Positions 9,059 to 21,331 of a stretch of DNA of 64,000 nucleotides are shown piece after piece. The stretch covers positions 1 to 64,000 of the forward strand of contig NZ_QZWF01000006.1 of the NCBI RefSeq assembly GCF_004187715.1. Direction: 5' to 3'. The position numbers and the translations under genes were made by a program. This DNA is from Streptomyces sp. F001. Lineage in GTDB: Bacteria > Actinomycetota > Actinomycetes > Streptomycetales > Streptomycetaceae. Below the pieces are notes generated by a model. That model was not told where the DNA came from and ran no database searches. It saw nothing but the letters and a program-made list of their open reading frames with translations. Numbering within the stretch: the stretch's first letter is position 1; every line of letters begins with the position of its first letter.

Positions 9059-10023
9059 TGGCAACCGTGCCCGTCGTCGAGCAACCCCCACCGACAGCCG
9101 TGGCCGAGGCACCGGCCGTCCGCCCCAGGAAGGGAATCCTCAGCTACTGGCGGCTGTACGCCGCGATCTCCCCCTTCTATCTCCTCTTCCTCGCCTTCGG
9201 CCTGATCCCCGTCGGCTTCTCGCTCTACCTCTCCTTCCACCGCTGGGACGGTCTGGGCTCGATGGAGTGGGCGGGCCTGGCGCAGTACCAGTACCTGCTG
9301 ACCGACAGCGACTTCTGGCAGTCGATCGGGAACACGATCCTCATCTGGGCGCTGGCCACCTTCCCCATGATCTTCCTGGCGATGGTGACGGCCGTGATGC
9401 TCAACTCGGCGGTGCGCTTCAAGAACGTCTACCGCTTCGCGTACTTCCTGCCGAACGTCACCTCGATCGTCGCCGTCGCGATCATCTTCGGCTCGGTGTT
9501 CTCCACCAACTTCGGCCTGATGAACGCCCTGTTGCAGGCCGTCGGCCTGGACCAGGTGGCCTGGCTGAACACGCCGTGGGGCATCAAGGTCGCCATCGCC
9601 ACGCTGATGACCTGGCAGTGGACCGGCTACAACGCGATCATCTTCCTCGCCGGACTCCAGACGATCCCGAGCGATCTGTACGAGGCAGCACGCATCGACG
9701 GCGCCGGACCTGTGCAGACCTTCTTCCGGGTCACGCTGCCCCTGATGCGGCCGGTGCTGCTGTTCGTGCTCGTCGTCTCGACGGTCACCGGACTGCAGAG
9801 CTTCGCCGAGCCCCAGGTGCTGCTGCAGACCACGGCGAACGAGTCCACGTTCTCGGGCGGCCCCGACCACGCCGGCCGGACCATGGTCCTCTACTTCTTC
9901 CAGCAGACCTTCGACAACAACGACTTCGGCTACGGCGCCGCCGTGGCGTGGGGCATCTTCCTCGTCGTCGTCCTCTTCTCGATCATCAACTGGCGCCTGG
10001 TGCAGCGCCGGGGCGAAGAATAG
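9058..10023 (+). CDS. Sugar ABC transporter permease (MalF type)
   Basis: The 321-residue inner-membrane permease has about six transmembrane segments after a short cytoplasmic N-terminus. The EAA loop that contacts the ATPase is visible as LYEAARIDGAGPVQTFFRV, with the usual LPLMRP after it. The ATG overlaps the stop of the binding-protein gene, so the two are coupled. With the next gene it forms the heterodimeric channel of a CUT1 sugar importer. No ATPase gene lies in this locus. In Streptomyces such importers usually share the MsiK ATPase encoded elsewhere, and I infer the same here. Confidence 0.93.
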   Translation: MATVPVVEQPPPTAVAEAPAVRPRKGILSYWRLYAAISPFYLLFLAFGLIPVGFSLYLSFHRWDGLGSMEWAGLAQYQYLLTDSDFWQSIGNTILIWALATFPMIFLAMVTAVMLNSAVRFKNVYRFAYFLPNVTSIVAVAIIFGSVFSTNFGLMNALLQAVGLDQVAWLNTPWGIKVAIATLMTWQWTGYNAIIFLAGLQTIPSDLYEAARIDGAGPVQTFFRVTLPLMRPVLLFVLVVSTVTGLQSFAEPQVLLQTTANESTFSGGPDHAGRTMVLYFFQQTFDNNDFGYGAAVAWGIFLVVVLFSIINWRLVQRRGEE

Positions 10024-10037
10024 GCAGGCCGGTCACC

Positions 10038-10876
10038 ATGGCATCCACCATCAAGGGCTCCCGACGCCGGGGCATCGCCCTGCACACCGTCCTGGTCCTC
10101 GGCCTGTTGCTGTCGGCCTTCCCCTTCTACTGGGCCGTGATCATGTCGACGCACACGTCGACCGAGATCTTCTCCTATCCGCCGAAGCTGCTGCCCGGCC
10201 CGCACTTCCTGGAGAACGCCCGCAACCTCTTCGACAACATCGACTTCTTCGGGTCGATGCTCAACTCGCTGCTGGTCGCGACCTCGGTGACCGTGCTGGT
10301 GCTGTTCTTCGACTCACTGGCGGCCTTCGTCTTCGCCAAGTTCGAGTTCCCGGGGCGGGGGCTGCTGTTCGCGCTGCTCATGGCCATCTTCATGGTGCCG
10401 GCGCAGCTGGCGGCCATCCCCCAGTTCGTGATCATGGCGAAGCTCGGCTGGATCGGCTCGATGACGGCACTGATCGTCCCGGCGGCGGCCAACGCCTTCG
10501 GCATCTTCTGGATGCGCCAGTACATGAAGGGCGCCATCCACGACGAGCTGCTCGACGCCTCCAAGCTCGACGGCGCCGGTTTCCTGCGCCAGTACTGGCA
10601 CGTGGCACTCCCCGTGGTCCGCCCCGGCCTGGCCTTCCTCGGCATCTTCACCTTCATGGGCCAGTGGAACGACTACGCCTGGCCCCTGATCGCCCTCACC
10701 AACCCGGACAACGTCACCCTCCAGGTGGCCCTCTCCCAGCTCAACGGCACCCATGGCACGACCGACTACGGAATGGTCATGACCGGCGCCCTGCTCGCCC
10801 TCGTCCCCCTGCTGATCGTCTTCGCGATCGGCGCCCGGCAGATCATCGGCGACCTCGGCAAGGGGGCCATCCGCTG

Positions 10877-10877
<1 letters not shown>
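10038..10877 (+). CDS. Sugar ABC transporter permease (MalG type)
   Basis: This 279-residue permease is the second half of the CUT1 channel. It begins MASTIKGSRRRG and has six predicted membrane segments. The EAA loop reads LLDASKLDGAGFLRQYWHVALPVVRP in two blocks. It starts 14 bases after the first permease, and its stop overlaps the start of the beta-galactosidase gene as TGATG. That arrangement makes the importer and the GH2 enzyme one translationally coupled unit. Confidence 0.93.
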
Positions 10878-13795
<2,918 letters not shown>

Positions 13796-13834
13796 TCTGC
13801 TCTCCCTTCGCCAGTCGCCACTGACGGAGCTGAT

Positions 13835-15676
13835 GTGTGCACCGAGCATGACCACGACCGGGGTGAGGCCGCGCAGGCCGACGCCGGCAGACGCACCTTC
13901 CTGCGGGCCACCGCACTGATCGGCGCCGCCGCCACGGCCGGGGTCGCGTTGCCGACCGCCGCCGAGGCGGCACCGGCGGGCAGGTGGCGGCCCGACCCGG
14001 ACAGCCGGCGCTTCACGCTGGTCGTCATGCCCGACACGCAGTACCTGTTCGACGGGCCGAGCATCGACCCCGCGCCGATCGAGGCCTCGCTGCGCTACCT
14101 CCTGGAGCAGGGCCGGGAGGAGAACATCGTCTTCCTGTCACACCTGGGTGACCTCACGGAGAACGGCACCGAAGCCGAGATCGAGGCGGCGAGCAGGGCG
14201 TTCCGGCTGCTGGACCGGCAGGGCGTCGGCTACAGCATGGTGGCCGGCAACCACGACGTCCGCTCGTCCACCGACGACCAGCGCGGCCCGACGCCGTACC
14301 TGGCGGCCTTCGGCCCGGAGCGCTTCGAGGGCAGGCGCACCTTCGGCGGAGCCTCCCCCGACGGCTACAACTCCTTCCACGTGTTCCGGGCGGCCGGGCG
14401 CGAGTGGCTCGTGCTGGCCCTCGACTGGCGGCTGTCGCCGAAGGGCTTCGCCTGGGCGAAGGAGGTCATCGCACAGCACCCGAAGGCGCCCGTCATCCTG
14501 ACCACGCACGAACTGGTCTACGGCGACGACGCCCTCTCCTCGTACGGGCAGAAGCTCTGGGACCAGCTGATCGCGGACCACGACCAGATCTTCCTCACCC
14601 TCAACGGCCACTACTGGCCCACCGCGCGCGCCGTGAAGAAGAACGCCGCAGGGAACGACGTACACCTGCACCTGACGAACTACCAGAACCGGTACTACGG
14701 CGGCGCGGCGATGATCCGCCTCTACCGCTTCGACCTCGACCGCAACACCATCGACGTCGAGACGGTCTCGCCGTGGATCCTGGGCCGGGCGGCCGAGGGG
14801 CTCAACGAGCTGGAGCGGCAGGAGATCGAACTGACCGGCCCGGACGACCGGTTCTCCGTGCCGATCGACTTCGAGCAGCGTTTCTCCGGGTTCGCCCCGG
14901 TACCCGCCCGCCCGGCCCGGCCGGCCGCCGGGATGCTGGTGCGCGGCACGCTCGCCTACTGGCGTTTCGACGGACACGAGGACGGCGCGACCGTCGACGG
15001 CACGGTCCGCGATGTGTCCGGCCGCGGCAACGACCTGACCGTCGTCCGGGTCGGGGACGGCACCCTCACCTGGTCGGCGGACCATCACCCGGACCAGCCG
15101 GGGCACGGCAGCCTGCGCTTCCACGGGGACAAGTCGCCGCTGCGGGGCGCGTATCTGCGGACGGTCGAGGGCGCCCCGCTCAACTCGGCGACCTTCGAGC
15201 GCGGTTACACCGTCGAGGCCTTCTACAAGGTGCCGGGCACCTGGACCGCGTCCCGCAACGCCTGGGGTGGGCTGGTCGGCCGGACCGGCACGGGCGGTGC
15301 CGCGGGCAAGACGGAGGGCGACCCGGACGAGCCGCTCACCACGCTGTCGCTGTCCGACGGGCCCGGACCGCAGTGGGCGGTGCGGCCGCTCGACCAGCAG
15401 GGCATCGCCACCAACTGGGGCCATGAGACCGCCCGGGAGACCTGGTGGCATGTCGCCGTCGTCAACGACGGCAGCCACACCACGATGTACGTCGAGGGCT
15501 GCCCGGTCGTGCGCAATCCCACCGCCCGCTCCGTCGGGCTGACCTCGCTCGGACTGCCCTGGCTGCTCGGCGGCTACGAGTACGCGGGCCGGATCGACCA
15601 GATCCACCACGGCTGGCTCGGCGACGTGCGGATCGTCGACCGGGCGCTGCCCGTCTCCCAGTTCATGAACCACTGA
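13835..15676 (+). CDS. Tat-exported metallophosphoesterase with C-terminal LamG/concanavalin-like domain
   Basis: The 613-residue protein starts at a GTG with GGAG five bases upstream. A Tat signal (GRRTFLRATALIGAAATAGVAL) ends near AEAAPA. The calcineurin-like core carries all the usual metal-ligand blocks in order: MPDTQYLF, HLGDLTENG, VAGNHDV, TTHELVYGDD and LNGHYW. From about residue 365 a laminin-G/concanavalin-like lectin domain follows (GTLAYWRFDGHEDG, then SLRFHGD and EAFYKVPG). It therefore probably acts outside the cell on a phosphorylated, perhaps carbohydrate-bound, substrate. It lies 39 bases after the beta-galactosidase and 16 bases before the next exported hydrolase, so all are likely one operon. 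Confidence 0.85.
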   Translation: MCTEHDHDRGEAAQADAGRRTFLRATALIGAAATAGVALPTAAEAAPAGRWRPDPDSRRFTLVVMPDTQYLFDGPSIDPAPIEASLRYLLEQGREENIVFLSHLGDLTENGTEAEIEAASRAFRLLDRQGVGYSMVAGNHDVRSSTDDQRGPTPYLAAFGPERFEGRRTFGGASPDGYNSFHVFRAAGREWLVLALDWRLSPKGFAWAKEVIAQHPKAPVILTTHELVYGDDALSSYGQKLWDQLIADHDQIFLTLNGHYWPTARAVKKNAAGNDVHLHLTNYQNRYYGGAAMIRLYRFDLDRNTIDVETVSPWILGRAAEGLNELERQEIELTGPDDRFSVPIDFEQRFSGFAPVPARPARPAAGMLVRGTLAYWRFDGHEDGATVDGTVRDVSGRGNDLTVVRVGDGTLTWSADHHPDQPGHGSLRFHGDKSPLRGAYLRTVEGAPLNSATFERGYTVEAFYKVPGTWTASRNAWGGLVGRTGTGGAAGKTEGDPDEPLTTLSLSDGPGPQWAVRPLDQQGIATNWGHETARETWWHVAVVNDGSHTTMYVEGCPVVRNPTARSVGLTSLGLPWLLGGYEYAGRIDQIHHGWLGDVRIVDRALPVSQFMNH

Positions 15677-15692
15677 CCTGTCGAGGAACGTC

Positions 15693-17366
15693 ATGACCGA
15701 GCAGCAGCTGCCCGAGTGGGCCGACCCGTCCGTCCCGCCCGCCGACCTGGATCCGCAGGGCCTGTCCAGACGCCAACTCCTCGCCGGTGCAGGCCTGTTC
15801 GGCACCACTTTCGCCCTGGGGTGGCCGGCCGCCGCTCCCGCGGCCGCCGGGGAGCGGCACCTCGGCGGCAGCGACCCCCACCTCGCCTATCTCGTCGGCG
15901 ACCACCACATCCACACCGTCTACAGCCACGACGCGAAGTACACGTTCTCCCAACTGGCCGCCGAAGGTGCCAAGTACGGCCTGGACTGGATGGTGTTCAC
16001 CGAGCACTCCAACTTCGGGCACGCCGACTTCGGTGCCGCGCTGGAGCGCCAGGAGATCCTCAGGGCGCGCGCCGAGAACCCGCGCCGGCTGATCTTCCAG
16101 GGCCTGGAGTGGTACATCCCGGCCGCCGAGCACTGCACGGTCTTCGCGGCGCCCGGCCCGAACGAGGTCGACCTGCTCACCCGCTTCGAGCGGGCCTACG
16201 ACGGCAAGCTGCTCGGCTACACCGAGGGCTCGCCGGGCCACGCCGGCACCGCCCGCAACGAGGAGCACGCCGTCAAGGCCATCCAGTGGCTGGCGGAACA
16301 GCGCCGCACCGGCTACGTCGACGACGTGCTCGTCCTCGCCAACCACCCGATGCGCCTCGGCATCGACTCCCCGCACGAGCTGCGCGCCTGGCGGGACGCG
16401 GCCCCCGAGATCATGATCGGCATGGAGGGCGCGCCCGGCGCCCAGGGCGCCGCCATACCCGGCTGGCGCGGTACGAACTCCATCCGCGGCGAGTACGAGA
16501 ACAAGCCGTCGGCCCAGTCCTGGCCCGGCTACCCGGCGGACGCCTACCTCACCTACGGCGGCTTCGACTGGGCGACGGCGACGGTCGGCGGCCTGTGGGA
16601 CGCGATGCTCGCCGAGGGCAGGCTGTTCTCGATCACCACCAACTCCGACGCCCACCGGATCGTCTTCGACACCTGGCGGAACGGCGACTGGCAGCCGGGT
16701 CAGAACTTCGACAACACCGGCCGGCTGCCCGACCCGGTGAACACCGACACCCCGCAGCCCGGCAGCGACTTCTGGCCCGGCCAGTTCAGCCGCACCCACG
16801 TCGGCGTCACCCGCTACGGCTACCGCTCGGTGATGGCGGGCCTGCGCGCGGGCCGGGTCTGGGTCGACCACGGACACCTGCTCGACGGCCTCGACGTGCG
16901 CCTCAAGCGCGACCGCGACCACGGCCGGGGCGTCACGCTGGGCGGGCGGCTGCGGGTCCGCAAGGGCGAGCGGCTCACGCTGTACGTGACGGTGACGTCC
17001 GCCTCGCGGCCCAACGCGGCCGGGATCCTGCCCGAGTTGGCGCAGGTGGACGTCATCCGCGGCACGGTGCGCGGCCCGGCCGCCGACCGCGACAACTGGC
17101 GGGCGCCCGACACGCGGGTCGTGCACACGAGGGACGTCAGCGGCCGGAAGGGCACCTACACCCTGCGCATCCCGCTCATCGCCGGCGACGAGTCGTTCTA
17201 CGTCCGGCTGCGCGGCAGCGACGGCAACCGCCACGGCGCGGGCTACCTCGGCGCCTCGGTCGACCCGCACGGGCCGCTCACCCACGCGTCGGGCGACGGC
17301 GACCCATGGGCGGACACGTGGTTCTACTCCAACCCCGTCTTCGTCGATGTGACAGAAGCCCGATGA
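15693..17366 (+). CDS. Tat-exported PHP-domain metallohydrolase (CehA/McbA-like)
   Basis: The 557-residue protein has an N-terminal Tat signal (LSRRQLLAGAGLFGTTFAL, then an Ala-rich cleavage region). The PHP metal-binding motifs appear in order: GDHHIHTVYSHDAKY, MVFTEHSNFGH, LVLANHPMRLG and ITTNSDAHR. PHP enzymes bind two or three metal ions and cleave phosphoesters or, in CehA/McbA, carbamate-type bonds. The remaining C-terminal half is beta-rich and probably a separate domain. The gene follows the LamG phosphoesterase by 16 bases, and the pairing suggests both process the same external substrate, possibly freeing phosphate from a glycan or lipid. The actual substrate is unknown. Confidence 0.82.
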   Translation: MTEQQLPEWADPSVPPADLDPQGLSRRQLLAGAGLFGTTFALGWPAAAPAAAGERHLGGSDPHLAYLVGDHHIHTVYSHDAKYTFSQLAAEGAKYGLDWMVFTEHSNFGHADFGAALERQEILRARAENPRRLIFQGLEWYIPAAEHCTVFAAPGPNEVDLLTRFERAYDGKLLGYTEGSPGHAGTARNEEHAVKAIQWLAEQRRTGYVDDVLVLANHPMRLGIDSPHELRAWRDAAPEIMIGMEGAPGAQGAAIPGWRGTNSIRGEYENKPSAQSWPGYPADAYLTYGGFDWATATVGGLWDAMLAEGRLFSITTNSDAHRIVFDTWRNGDWQPGQNFDNTGRLPDPVNTDTPQPGSDFWPGQFSRTHVGVTRYGYRSVMAGLRAGRVWVDHGHLLDGLDVRLKRDRDHGRGVTLGGRLRVRKGERLTLYVTVTSASRPNAAGILPELAQVDVIRGTVRGPAADRDNWRAPDTRVVHTRDVSGRKGTYTLRIPLIAGDESFYVRLRGSDGNRHGAGYLGASVDPHGPLTHASGDGDPWADTWFYSNPVFVDVTEAR

Positions 17367-17614
17367 AGCGTCAACTCCTCACCCTTGCCGCGTTACTGGG
17401 CGCTCTTGCGCTCGGCGCGTCCACCGCGTCGGCCGCCGGCGCGCCGCAAGGGGCGGAGACCGGCACGGCCTGCATCGACACCCTCGGCGGCGGACAGCGG
17501 CTGGTGTCGGGCGAGTGGGGCGCGCAGCACCGGTTCCAGGTCTTCCCCGCCCCGTTGCTCAACCCGTCCATGCCGCCGACGAGCATCTACGCGTACCAGC
17601 AGGTCACGGGCTGA
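17363..17614 (+). CDS. Small secreted protein of unknown function, possibly truncated
   Basis: This 83-residue reading frame starts ATGA, overlapping the stop of the PHP hydrolase. Residues 1-25 (MKRQLLTLAALLGALALG and an Ala-rich end) form a good Sec signal peptide. The mature part is about 58 residues, has one Cys and no motif I recognise. It ends abruptly after YAYQQVTG just before the next gene, so it may be a remnant of a longer secreted protein. Codon use matches the neighbours. It probably belongs to the same operon. Confidence 0.6.
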   Translation: MKRQLLTLAALLGALALGASTASAAGAPQGAETGTACIDTLGGGQRLVSGEWGAQHRFQVFPAPLLNPSMPPTSIYAYQQVTG

Positions 17615-17647
17615 CGCACTGATCGACCAGGGCGTACGGTGGGCCGC

Positions 17648-18478
17648 GTGACCACGGAAGAGTCGCTGCGGCCCCAGTCCCTGATGCTGACGTTCCTGGG
17701 CGACCAGGTGCTCGGGCGGGACGTCTGCGTGTACTCGGGCAGCATCATCGACGTCTTCGCCCGCGTCGGCGTCGGCGAGCAGGCGACGCGCTCGACGCTG
17801 ACCCGCATGGTGCACCGGGGCCTGCTGCGCCGCCGGCGCGAGGGCCGCCGGATGTACTTCGGCCTGACCGAGCACTCGGCCGCCGTGCTGCGCGACGGCG
17901 AGCGGCGCATCTGGCAGACCGGCGCGGTCAACCGGCAGTGGGACGGCACCTGGACCCTGCTCGGCTTCTCACTGCCCGAGTCCTGGCAGCGCCAGCGGCA
18001 CGACCTGCGCTCCAAGCTCACCTGGAGCGGCTTCGGCCCGCTGTTCAACGGCCTGTGGATCGCGCCCGGCGAGGTCGATGTGTCGGAGCTGGTGGCCGAG
18101 CTGGGCCTCGCCGCCCATGTGAAGGTCTTCCGCGCGCACGCCGATGCCGGTATGGACATCGGCGCCATGATCGAGGAGACCTGGGAGCTGTCCGAACTGG
18201 CGGCCCGTTACGAGGCGTTCGTACAGCGCTGGCAGCCGTGGGAGACGGAGCTGCCGGACGCCGACGACGCCCTCGGGCTACGGCTGCTGTTGCAGGCCGA
18301 GTGGCTGCGGATCATCCGCCGCGATCCGCGGCTGCCGGTCAAGCACCTGCCGGACGACTGGCCGGCCGAGCAGGCCGAGAAGACGTTCCGGAGAGTGCAC
18401 GAGCGGTTCAGCCCGCTTGCGCTGGACGCGTCGGAACGCCTTCTCGACCTCGTACCCGTACGCGACGATCAGGCGTAG
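17648..18478 (+). CDS. PaaX-family transcriptional regulator
   Basis: From the GTG at 17648 (GTG at 17639 is an alternative) the protein is 276 residues. It shows the PaaX layout: an N-terminal winged helix (SLMLTFLGDQVL, then ATRSTLTRMVHRGLLRRRREGRRMYFGLT), a central WDGTWTLLGFSLPE strand region and the helical C-terminal PaaX domain with LPDDWPAEQAEKTFR. PaaX proteins are GntR-related repressors that sense aryl-CoA thioesters such as phenylacetyl-CoA. It converges on the MaoC gene with a 10-base overlap of 3' ends. Its position beside a CoA-ligase-based aromatic pathway makes an aryl-CoA effector plausible, but whether it controls the adjacent genes is inferred. Confidence 0.88.
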   Translation: MTTEESLRPQSLMLTFLGDQVLGRDVCVYSGSIIDVFARVGVGEQATRSTLTRMVHRGLLRRRREGRRMYFGLTEHSAAVLRDGERRIWQTGAVNRQWDGTWTLLGFSLPESWQRQRHDLRSKLTWSGFGPLFNGLWIAPGEVDVSELVAELGLAAHVKVFRAHADAGMDIGAMIEETWELSELAARYEAFVQRWQPWETELPDADDALGLRLLLQAEWLRIIRRDPRLPVKHLPDDWPAEQAEKTFRRVHERFSPLALDASERLLDLVPVRDDQA

Positions 18479-18924
18479 AACCTCGACAGGCTCTGCAGGA
18501 CGGCCGCGGGCTTGGCGCCGCCCTCGATCTCGATCGTGCCGTCGACGGTGATCTGCACCCCGCCCGGCACATCCTCGACCTCAGCCAGCTTCCCGACCAG
18601 CCGGATCTTCGACCCGACCGGCACCGGCGAGGGGAAGCGCACCTTGTTCAGGCCGTAGTTGACCTTCGTGGTGACGCCCTGGACGTCGAGCAGCTCGGTG
18701 AACAAGGGGATGAAGAGCGAGAGGGTGAGGTATCCGTGGGCGATCGGGGCGCCGAACGGACCCTCCGCGGCCTTCTGCGGATCCACATGGATCCACTGAT
18801 GGTCGCCCGTGGCGTCGGCGAACGTGTTGATCCGCTCCTGCGTGATCTCGATCCACTCGCTGGTGCCCAGCTCGCTGCCGGCGAGCTTCTTGAGTTCGTC
18901 GAGGCCGTTCACGGTAAGACTCAT
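18469..18924 (-). CDS. MaoC-like (R)-specific enoyl-CoA hydratase (CouM-like)
   Basis: The 151-residue protein is a single hot-dog MaoC domain. The hydratase motif shows as TFADATGDHQWIHVDPQKA, with the conserved Asp and His, followed by GPFGAPIAHGYLTLSL. It should hydrate a trans-2-enoyl-CoA. In the hydroxycinnamate pathway the substrate would be p-coumaroyl-CoA or feruloyl-CoA, giving the 3-hydroxyacyl-CoA. It is the last gene of the leftward SDR-amidohydrolase-ligase-MaoC operon, 14 bases after the ligase. The combination of neighbours, not the sequence alone, supports the CouM role. Confidence 0.85.
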   Translation of the reverse strand: MSLTVNGLDELKKLAGSELGTSEWIEITQERINTFADATGDHQWIHVDPQKAAEGPFGAPIAHGYLTLSLFIPLFTELLDVQGVTTKVNYGLNKVRFPSPVPVGSKIRLVGKLAEVEDVPGGVQITVDGTIEIEGGAKPAAVLQSLSRFYA

Positions 18925-18938
18925 ATCGCATTCCCTGA

Positions 18939-20444
18939 CTAAGAGGTGGATCCGAAGTGCTTGCGCACCCGGGCCTTGAGGAGCTTCCCGGAGGCGGTGC
19001 GCGGGAGTTCGTCCGCGAGCACCACCGACTTCGGGATCTTGTACTTGGCGAGGCGGCCGGACAGCGAGGCGAGCACCTCGTCCGGGTCGAGGTCGGCGCC
19101 CTCACGCGGCACCACGACCGCGCGCGGCACCTCGCCCCACTTGTCGTCCGGCACACCGATGACCGCGCACTCGACGATGTCGGGGTGGGCGAGGAGGAGG
19201 TCCTCGATCTCGGCGGGGTAGATGTTCTCCCCACCCGAGATGATCATGTCCTTGATGCGGTCGACGACGAAGACATAGCCGTCCTCGTCGATCCGGGCCG
19301 CGTCGCCGCTGCGGAACCAGCCGTCCACGAAGGACGCGGCCGTCTCCTCGGGCAGCCCCCAGTAGCCGGGCATCACATGCGGCCCGCGCACCACGATCTC
19401 GCCGGTCTCGCCGGCGTCGACCGGCGTGAGGTCCGGCCGAACCACCCGTACGTCACTGAAGAAGTGCGGCACCCCCGCCGAACCGGCCTTGCCGACCGCG
19501 TGCTCGGCGTCCAGGAACAGCGTCCCCGGCGCGGCCTCCGTCATGCCGTAGCCCTGGAGGAAGGTGAGCCCGCGCTCCTGGTAGGCGGCGATCAGCGGTG
19601 TCGGCACCGGCGAGCCGCCGCAGGTCAGTATCCGCAGCGAGGACAGGTCGGCGTCCCGCCAGCGCGGATGCCGGGCGATCTGGTCGAACATCGTCGGCAC
19701 CCCGAACATGAAGGTGATCCGGTGCCGTTCGACCAGGTCGAAGGTGGCGTCCGGATCGAAGGCCTCGACCAGGACGCAGGTGCCGCCCTTGAGCAGCACC
19801 GGCAGGGTGAGCATGTTCAGGCCGGCCGTGTGGAACAACGGGGCGGAGACCAGGGCGCGTTCGTCGGCGATCAGGTCGGTGTCGACGAGAACGTTGACGG
19901 CGTTCCAGGTCAGGTTGCCGTGCGTGAGCATCGCGCCCTTGGGGCGGCCGGTCGTCCCCGAGGTGTACATGATGATGCAGGTGTCGTCGGCGCCGACCGG
20001 TTCGTCGATGGGCTCGTACACGGCGGCGGCCACCGCTTCCTCGTACTCGGCGCCGACCTCGATGTACGTACGGACGTCCGTGCTGCCGGGCAGCCCGGCC
20101 ACGAGCCCGGCGTGCGAGGGGCCGTAGACCAGGGCCTTGGCGCCCGAGTCGGCGAGCTGGTAGGCGATCTCGGGCCCGGCGAGGCGGGTGTTGAGCGGGA
20201 CGAAGACCGCGCCGAGCGTGCCTGCCGCGAACAGGGTCTCCAGGTAGGAGGGATGGTTGGAGCCGAGGTAGGCGATCCGGTCGCCGCGGCGTACGCCCCG
20301 GCCGCGCAGGGCGTGGGCGAGGCGGGTGGTGCGCGCGTACAGGTCGGCGTACGTGAACGTCGTTTCGCCGTGGATCAGGGCGGTACGGTGCGGAGTCTTG
20401 CGGGCCCGGCGTGCGGGCCATGACCCCAGTCCCTCGTTGCGCAT
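18939..20444 (-). CDS. Acyl-CoA synthetase (ANL family), probable hydroxycinnamoyl-CoA ligase (CouL-like)
   Basis: This 501-residue ANL-superfamily adenylate-forming enzyme activates a carboxylate with ATP and CoA. The P-loop-like A3 motif is IIMYTSGTTGRPKGAMLTHGN (starting near residue 158), the A5/A7 region is QGYGMTEAAPGTLF and YWGLPEE...GWFRSGDAARID, and the C-terminal Lys motif is PRTASGKLLKARVR. The length is typical of FadD-like ligases. It sits between the MaoC hydratase and the amidohydrolase in one operon. Set beside the cou genes of Rhodococcus, it most likely makes the CoA thioester of p-coumarate, ferulate or a related phenylpropanoid. A fatty acid or other aryl acid cannot be excluded from sequence. 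Confidence 0.86.
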   Translation of the reverse strand: MRNEGLGSWPARRARKTPHRTALIHGETTFTYADLYARTTRLAHALRGRGVRRGDRIAYLGSNHPSYLETLFAAGTLGAVFVPLNTRLAGPEIAYQLADSGAKALVYGPSHAGLVAGLPGSTDVRTYIEVGAEYEEAVAAAVYEPIDEPVGADDTCIIMYTSGTTGRPKGAMLTHGNLTWNAVNVLVDTDLIADERALVSAPLFHTAGLNMLTLPVLLKGGTCVLVEAFDPDATFDLVERHRITFMFGVPTMFDQIARHPRWRDADLSSLRILTCGGSPVPTPLIAAYQERGLTFLQGYGMTEAAPGTLFLDAEHAVGKAGSAGVPHFFSDVRVVRPDLTPVDAGETGEIVVRGPHVMPGYWGLPEETAASFVDGWFRSGDAARIDEDGYVFVVDRIKDMIISGGENIYPAEIEDLLLAHPDIVECAVIGVPDDKWGEVPRAVVVPREGADLDPDEVLASLSGRLAKYKIPKSVVLADELPRTASGKLLKARVRKHFGSTS

Positions 20445-20455
20445 CGTTGCGCCCC

Positions 20456-21331
20456 TTACGGTGTGGTCAGCCCGAGCAGGCGGGCGGCGTTCTCCTTGAG
20501 GATCTTCGGCTTGACCTCGTCCTTGATCGTCAGCTTCTCGAAGTCGGCGAGCCAGCGGTCGGGGGTGAGGACGGGGAAGTCGGAGCCGAACAGGACCTTG
20601 TCCTTCAGCAGCGTGTTGGCGTACTGCACCAGCTGCGGCGGGAAGTACTTGGGCGACCAGCCGGACAGATCGATGTGCACACCCGGTTTATGGGTGGCGA
20701 CCGCGAGGGCCTCGTCCTGCCAGGGGAAGGACGGGTGCGCCAGGATGATCTTCAGATGCGGGAAGTCGGCAGCCACGTCGTCGACGTGCAGCGGGTTGGA
20801 GTACTTCAGTCGGATGCCGCCTCCGCCGGGCACTCCCGCGCCGATGCCGGTCTGACCGGTGTGGAACAGCGCGATGGTGCCGGTCTCCTCGATCACCTCG
20901 TAGAGGTCGTACGCCACCGCCCGGTCGTTGGGGAAGAAGCCCTGGATGCTGGGGTGGAACTTGAAGCCCTTCACCCCGTACTCCTCCACCAGTCGCCGCG
21001 CCTGCTTCACGCCCGCCCTGCCCCGGAAGGGGTCGATGGACGCGAAGGGGATCAGCACGTCCGCGTTGGCGGCGGCCGCCTCGGCGACCTCCTCGTTCGG
21101 GACCGGGGGCGTGCCCGTGGCGGACTCGGCGTCCACCGTGAAGATCACGGCGGCCATCCTCCGCTCACGGTAGTACGCCGCCGTCTCCTCAAGAGTCGGC
21201 TTCCGCTTGCCCTCGACCTTGAAGTAGGCGGAGGAGGCGTCGTGCAGGTCGTCGTCCAGGGAGGAGTGGCCCTCGGAGGAGACCTCGGCGTGGGTGTGGA
21301 CGTCGATCGCGACGAGTTCGCTGATGTCCAT
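20456..21331 (-). CDS. Amidohydrolase-family beta-ketoacyl-CoA hydrolase (CouO-like)
   Basis: This metal-dependent hydrolase of the amidohydrolase-2 (ACMSD-like) family is 291 residues. Metal ligands are visible as IDVHTHAE near the N-terminus, FKFHPSIQGF, LFHTGQTG, ILAHPSFPW and FGSDFP. In Rhodococcus a protein of this family (CouO, as I recall) splits 4-hydroxyphenyl-beta-ketopropionyl-CoA hydrolytically to 4-hydroxybenzoate and acetyl-CoA. The gene order here supports that role. I choose the ATG at 21331 because GGAGG is four bases upstream; the overlapping GTG at 21334 would be too close to it. The start is coupled to the SDR stop. Confidence 0.83.
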   Translation of the reverse strand: MDISELVAIDVHTHAEVSSEGHSSLDDDLHDASSAYFKVEGKRKPTLEETAAYYRERRMAAVIFTVDAESATGTPPVPNEEVAEAAAANADVLIPFASIDPFRGRAGVKQARRLVEEYGVKGFKFHPSIQGFFPNDRAVAYDLYEVIEETGTIALFHTGQTGIGAGVPGGGGIRLKYSNPLHVDDVAADFPHLKIILAHPSFPWQDEALAVATHKPGVHIDLSGWSPKYFPPQLVQYANTLLKDKVLFGSDFPVLTPDRWLADFEKLTIKDEVKPKILKENAARLLGLTTP

